Source: an uncultured Chromatiaceae bacterium
GTDB taxonomy: Bacteria; Pseudomonadota; Gammaproteobacteria; Chromatiales; Chromatiaceae
DNA length: 43,438 nucleotides
Assembly (NCBI GenBank): GCA_937923175.1
Contig: CALALB010000003.1
Span: 1 to 43,438 of the forward strand
Direction: 5' to 3'
Shown here: piece by piece, positions 41,348 through 43,438 of the stretch
Layout of the letters: each line of letters begins with the position of its first letter
Numbering within the stretch: position 1 is the stretch's first letter
Made by a program: the position numbers and the translations under genes
Notes under the pieces: generated by a model
The model's input: the letters and a program-made list of their open reading frames with translations, nothing else
The model's database searches: none
What the model was told of the DNA's origin: nothing

Positions 41348-43096
41348 ATGTCCGAACTCACCCGTCCTGCATCGAGCAGCCCTTTCTGGAGGCTGATCGC
41401 GCTGGCGCTATTGCTATCCCTGATCGGCGTCTATGTCCTCTATGGCTGGTATGAAAAACGGCTTCAGGCCCAGATCGCTGAAAAGGACGCCCTGCTCGTC
41501 CAACAAAGCGAGCGGATTCGAGAGGCCGAGGCCAAGCGCCTGGCCGCCGAGGAATCGCTGCGGGCCAGCCAAGCCCAGCTCGAGCGCCTTGCGGCCGAAT
41601 TTCAAGCCGAGCGCCAGGCGCTTAATGATCAGATCCGCCTGTTAGAAGAGGCCAGGGCTGGTCTGGGCCAGGACCTCGAGGGGATTAAGGCCGCCCATAG
41701 CAAGGCGCTTGCTGAGGAGCGGCGCAAGACCGCCGAGGTCTCTGCGGAACGCGATCGTCTCCAGGCCAGCCTCAGCGCCGAGGTTCAACGGGCCGAGCAG
41801 CTTCAAGCCGATTTGGCGCGGGTCAATCAAGCGATCGCCGAGGCAGTCGAGGCTCATCGGAGACGGATCGCTGAGCTCGAGCGCCATCTAAACGAACGGC
41901 TGAATCTTGCCCGCACCACTCCCGAGGATGCTGAGCTGTTGCGTACCCTCCAGCAGCTGGGATTGTCAGGCGGGGTTGCGGAACGGACCGCTGAGTCCCA
42001 GGCCCTGGCCGCCGAGCTTGAAGCGACCCGCACCGAGCTTGCCCAGCTCCACCAGGAACACCTGGCCCTGCGCAGCCAGCTCGAAGAGACCCAGAACGCC
42101 TTGGAACGGGCGCGGGCGGCACTCGCGCTTCAGGAGCAACAGGCTGAATCTCAAGGCGCCCAGGGGCGCGCCAAGGGCGAGCGGATCGCCCGGCTGGAAT
42201 CTGAGCACGCTGCCGCGCAGCAGGCCTTGGCCTCGCTCCAGCAGGCCCAAGCGTCCATGCAAGAGACCCTCGCCGAGCGCGAACAGCGGATCGCCCAGTT
42301 ACAAACCGAGCTCGTAGAGGCACGTGCCCAGGCCGACCGAGGCGAGGCATTGGCCGCTGCTGAGTCGCGTATCCGGGAGCTCGAGGTGCTGCTGAATCAA
42401 TCGGCCCAAGCCCAGGCCGCCTTGCAGCAAGATCTGGATGCAGGGCGCGCCCGCCTGGCCGAGCTTGAATCCGCACTGAATAAAACCCAGGCGCAGGCGC
42501 GCCAGGCCGCCCAGGCACATGCCGAGTCCCAGACCCAGCTCCAATCCCTAATGGCTGAGCTTGAATCGGCCCGGGCCCAGCTCCAAGGGTTGGATGAGAC
42601 CCGCACCCGTCTCGCTGCCCTCGAGTCCAAGCTGGCTGCCAAGGAGCAGGAGGTCCAGGAGAGCGGGGATACAACGGCTGAGCTGAGGCGTCTGCAGACC
42701 CTGATCGCTGAGCTGGCGCAGTTGCATGCGGCCTTTACCGAGCGGGGGTTGTTGGTGCGTCTTGCCGAATCCGAGCTGCGTTTCCCGCCTGGAAGCGCCG
42801 AGCTGCCGGCGCCTGATCTACCGACCCTGGATCGGCTGGCGGCTCTGCTTCAGGCCCATCCTGACCTCAGGGCACGTATTGAGGGGCATACCGACAGCTC
42901 AGGTAATCCGGCCCTCAATCAAAGGCTTTCCCAACAGCGCGCCGAGGCCGTGCGAACCGCCCTGATCGAGCGCGGCATCGTGCCTGAGCGCTTGAGCGCT
43001 GAGGGCCTGGGCGCAAGCCGCCCGCTCGCCGACAATGCCTCGCCCTCTGGGCGGGCCCAAAATCGGCGGGTGGAAATCTATCTCGTCCGCGACTAG
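41348..43096 (+). CDS. Membrane-anchored coiled-coil protein with C-terminal OmpA-like peptidoglycan-binding domain
   Basis: The 582-residue product has one N-terminal membrane helix (about 13-34) and then about 420 residues of near-continuous Ala/Glu/Gln/Arg-rich coiled coil. The C-terminal OmpA-like domain (about 465-582) shows LRFPPGSAELPAPDLPTLDR, IEGHTDSSGNPALNQRLSQQ, then RAEAVRTALIERGI and AQNRRVEIYL. The layout suggests a rod-like spacer from the inner membrane to peptidoglycan. An AGGAGA site precedes the ATG. It lies 42 bases after ackA, so it may share that transcript, although function gives no link. The coiled coil is repetitive, so database matches will be non-specific. Whether it supports a motor, a secretion system or envelope structure is unknown. 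Confidence 0.9.
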   Translation: MSELTRPASSSPFWRLIALALLLSLIGVYVLYGWYEKRLQAQIAEKDALLVQQSERIREAEAKRLAAEESLRASQAQLERLAAEFQAERQALNDQIRLLEEARAGLGQDLEGIKAAHSKALAEERRKTAEVSAERDRLQASLSAEVQRAEQLQADLARVNQAIAEAVEAHRRRIAELERHLNERLNLARTTPEDAELLRTLQQLGLSGGVAERTAESQALAAELEATRTELAQLHQEHLALRSQLEETQNALERARAALALQEQQAESQGAQGRAKGERIARLESEHAAAQQALASLQQAQASMQETLAEREQRIAQLQTELVEARAQADRGEALAAAESRIRELEVLLNQSAQAQAALQQDLDAGRARLAELESALNKTQAQARQAAQAHAESQTQLQSLMAELESARAQLQGLDETRTRLAALESKLAAKEQEVQESGDTTAELRRLQTLIAELAQLHAAFTERGLLVRLAESELRFPPGSAELPAPDLPTLDRLAALLQAHPDLRARIEGHTDSSGNPALNQRLSQQRAEAVRTALIERGIVPERLSAEGLGASRPLADNASPSGRAQNRRVEIYLVRD

Positions 43097-43438
43097 ATCC
43101 TGAAATGGGCCCAGCCAGCTGAAACCAAGACATATTCGATCGCTACAGCCGGGTAGCGATCGCCCCTGTCTCCCGAGGTAATAGCGGCTTGGGGTCTGTC
43201 TCAAAGTATCGCGTGGGGGCGATTCAGGCTAAAATCCCGTCCACCCTAATGCCCTTGTATCCGACCCGCAGCCGCGGGTCGCCTCCCTTGTGGATTGAAC
43301 CCAGATTGTCCATTAGCCATTTTTCGTGAATTTGAGGCAAGCTGTGAGCCATCGTCTCAGGGGTGGAGCTGGGACGGTTCTAATGGATACCATTCGAGAA
43401 AGTCATGGTGGATCAATTGGATAGGTGATGGTCATGGC
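43097..43438. other. Right-edge intergenic region with two hairpins
   Basis: No gene can be supported. Two perfect hairpins lie here. CGATCGCTAC (43137-43146) pairs with GTAGCGATCG (43153-43162) around a six-base loop. CGACCCGC (43262-43269) pairs with GCGGGTCG (43274-43281) around a four-base loop. The first is about 40 bases after the OmpA-like gene and may help end its transcript, but no T run follows. The edge of the window cuts any downstream gene. Confidence 0.55.
43137..43162 (+). terminator. Perfect hairpin after the OmpA-like gene
   Basis: Ten-base arms with a six-base loop form a strong stem 40 bases after the stop codon. The downstream sequence is C-rich, not T-rich, so it is not a classic intrinsic terminator; it may stabilise the mRNA 3' end instead. 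Confidence 0.4.

Noticed and set aside
41823-42674. A 283-codon open frame on the minus strand
   Set aside because: It is the shadow of the repetitive coiled-coil gene, rich in Pro/Arg/Gly, with no start signal.
1-43438. CRISPR array, tRNA, rRNA or prophage
   Set aside because: No regularly spaced repeats, tRNA cloverleaf, rRNA core or phage structural genes were seen on either strand.

Overview
This 43.4 kb window is GC-rich chromosomal DNA with dense bacterial gene packing. The gene set points to a gammaproteobacterium, and the combination (cytoplasmic chemoreceptor, GlgC, TrpB2, COQ8-like kinase, DUF4405/MoaA pair, BioD-like Pta) looks most like a purple sulfur bacterium of the Chromatiaceae. 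That placement is inference from gene content and style; no rRNA or other marker gene is present. I found no tRNA, rRNA, CRISPR array, prophage or intact transposon.

Layout. (1) 1-1.3 kb: the 5' end of a chemoreceptor gene running off the left edge, an 11-G run upstream of it, and a frameshifted IS256-type transposase fragment. (2) 1.4-9.8 kb, all on the minus strand: a C-terminal processing protease, a DJ-1/YajL protein, a WbpL/WbpM-like pair (polyprenyl-phosphate sugar transferase and membrane NDP-sugar epimerase/dehydratase), a lone GspE/PilB-type ATPase and glgC. This is an envelope and polysaccharide block ending in glycogen synthesis. (3) 9.9-10.8 kb: a decayed tnpB. (4) 10.8-18 kb: ettA, a divergent HDOD signalling gene, a 2OG-Fe(II) oxygenase, a TrpB2-type synthase and pepA. 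(5) 18.3-28.4 kb: uvrA convergent with a Kef-type antiporter, then cfa, a COQ8-type kinase and a large hybrid histidine kinase on the minus strand. (6) 28.7-34.3 kb: a molybdenum-cofactor region in two minus-strand blocks. One is moaB-moeA-moaD followed, three bases later, by an unusual antitoxin/toxin pair. The other is moaA, a DUF4405 membrane protein and a beta-carbonic anhydrase. (7) 34.4-36.2 kb: ilvD. (8) 36.2-36.7 kb: a scarred intergenic region with an IS607-type resolvase fragment. (9) 36.7-43.1 kb on the plus strand: a tandem thioredoxin-like exported protein, pta-ackA, and a membrane-anchored coiled-coil/OmpA-like protein.

Most genes are ordinary housekeeping genes with intact motifs. 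The points that most deserve a second look are these. The hybrid kinase departs from consensus in the N box, the G2 box, the receiver acidic pocket and the HPt histidine. The antitoxin carries a ~90-residue proline/arginine-rich extension and is coupled to moaD. The DUF4405 protein carries two tandem ~50-residue C-terminal repeats. Short direct duplications touch three genes: gspE-like, ilvD and the kinase. Decayed IS256, IS605/IS607 tnpB and IS607 resolvase fragments lie at gene-block boundaries, so this is a region with past but no obviously active transposition. I did not find a clearly new defence or biosynthetic system; the candidates above are the nearest things to one.
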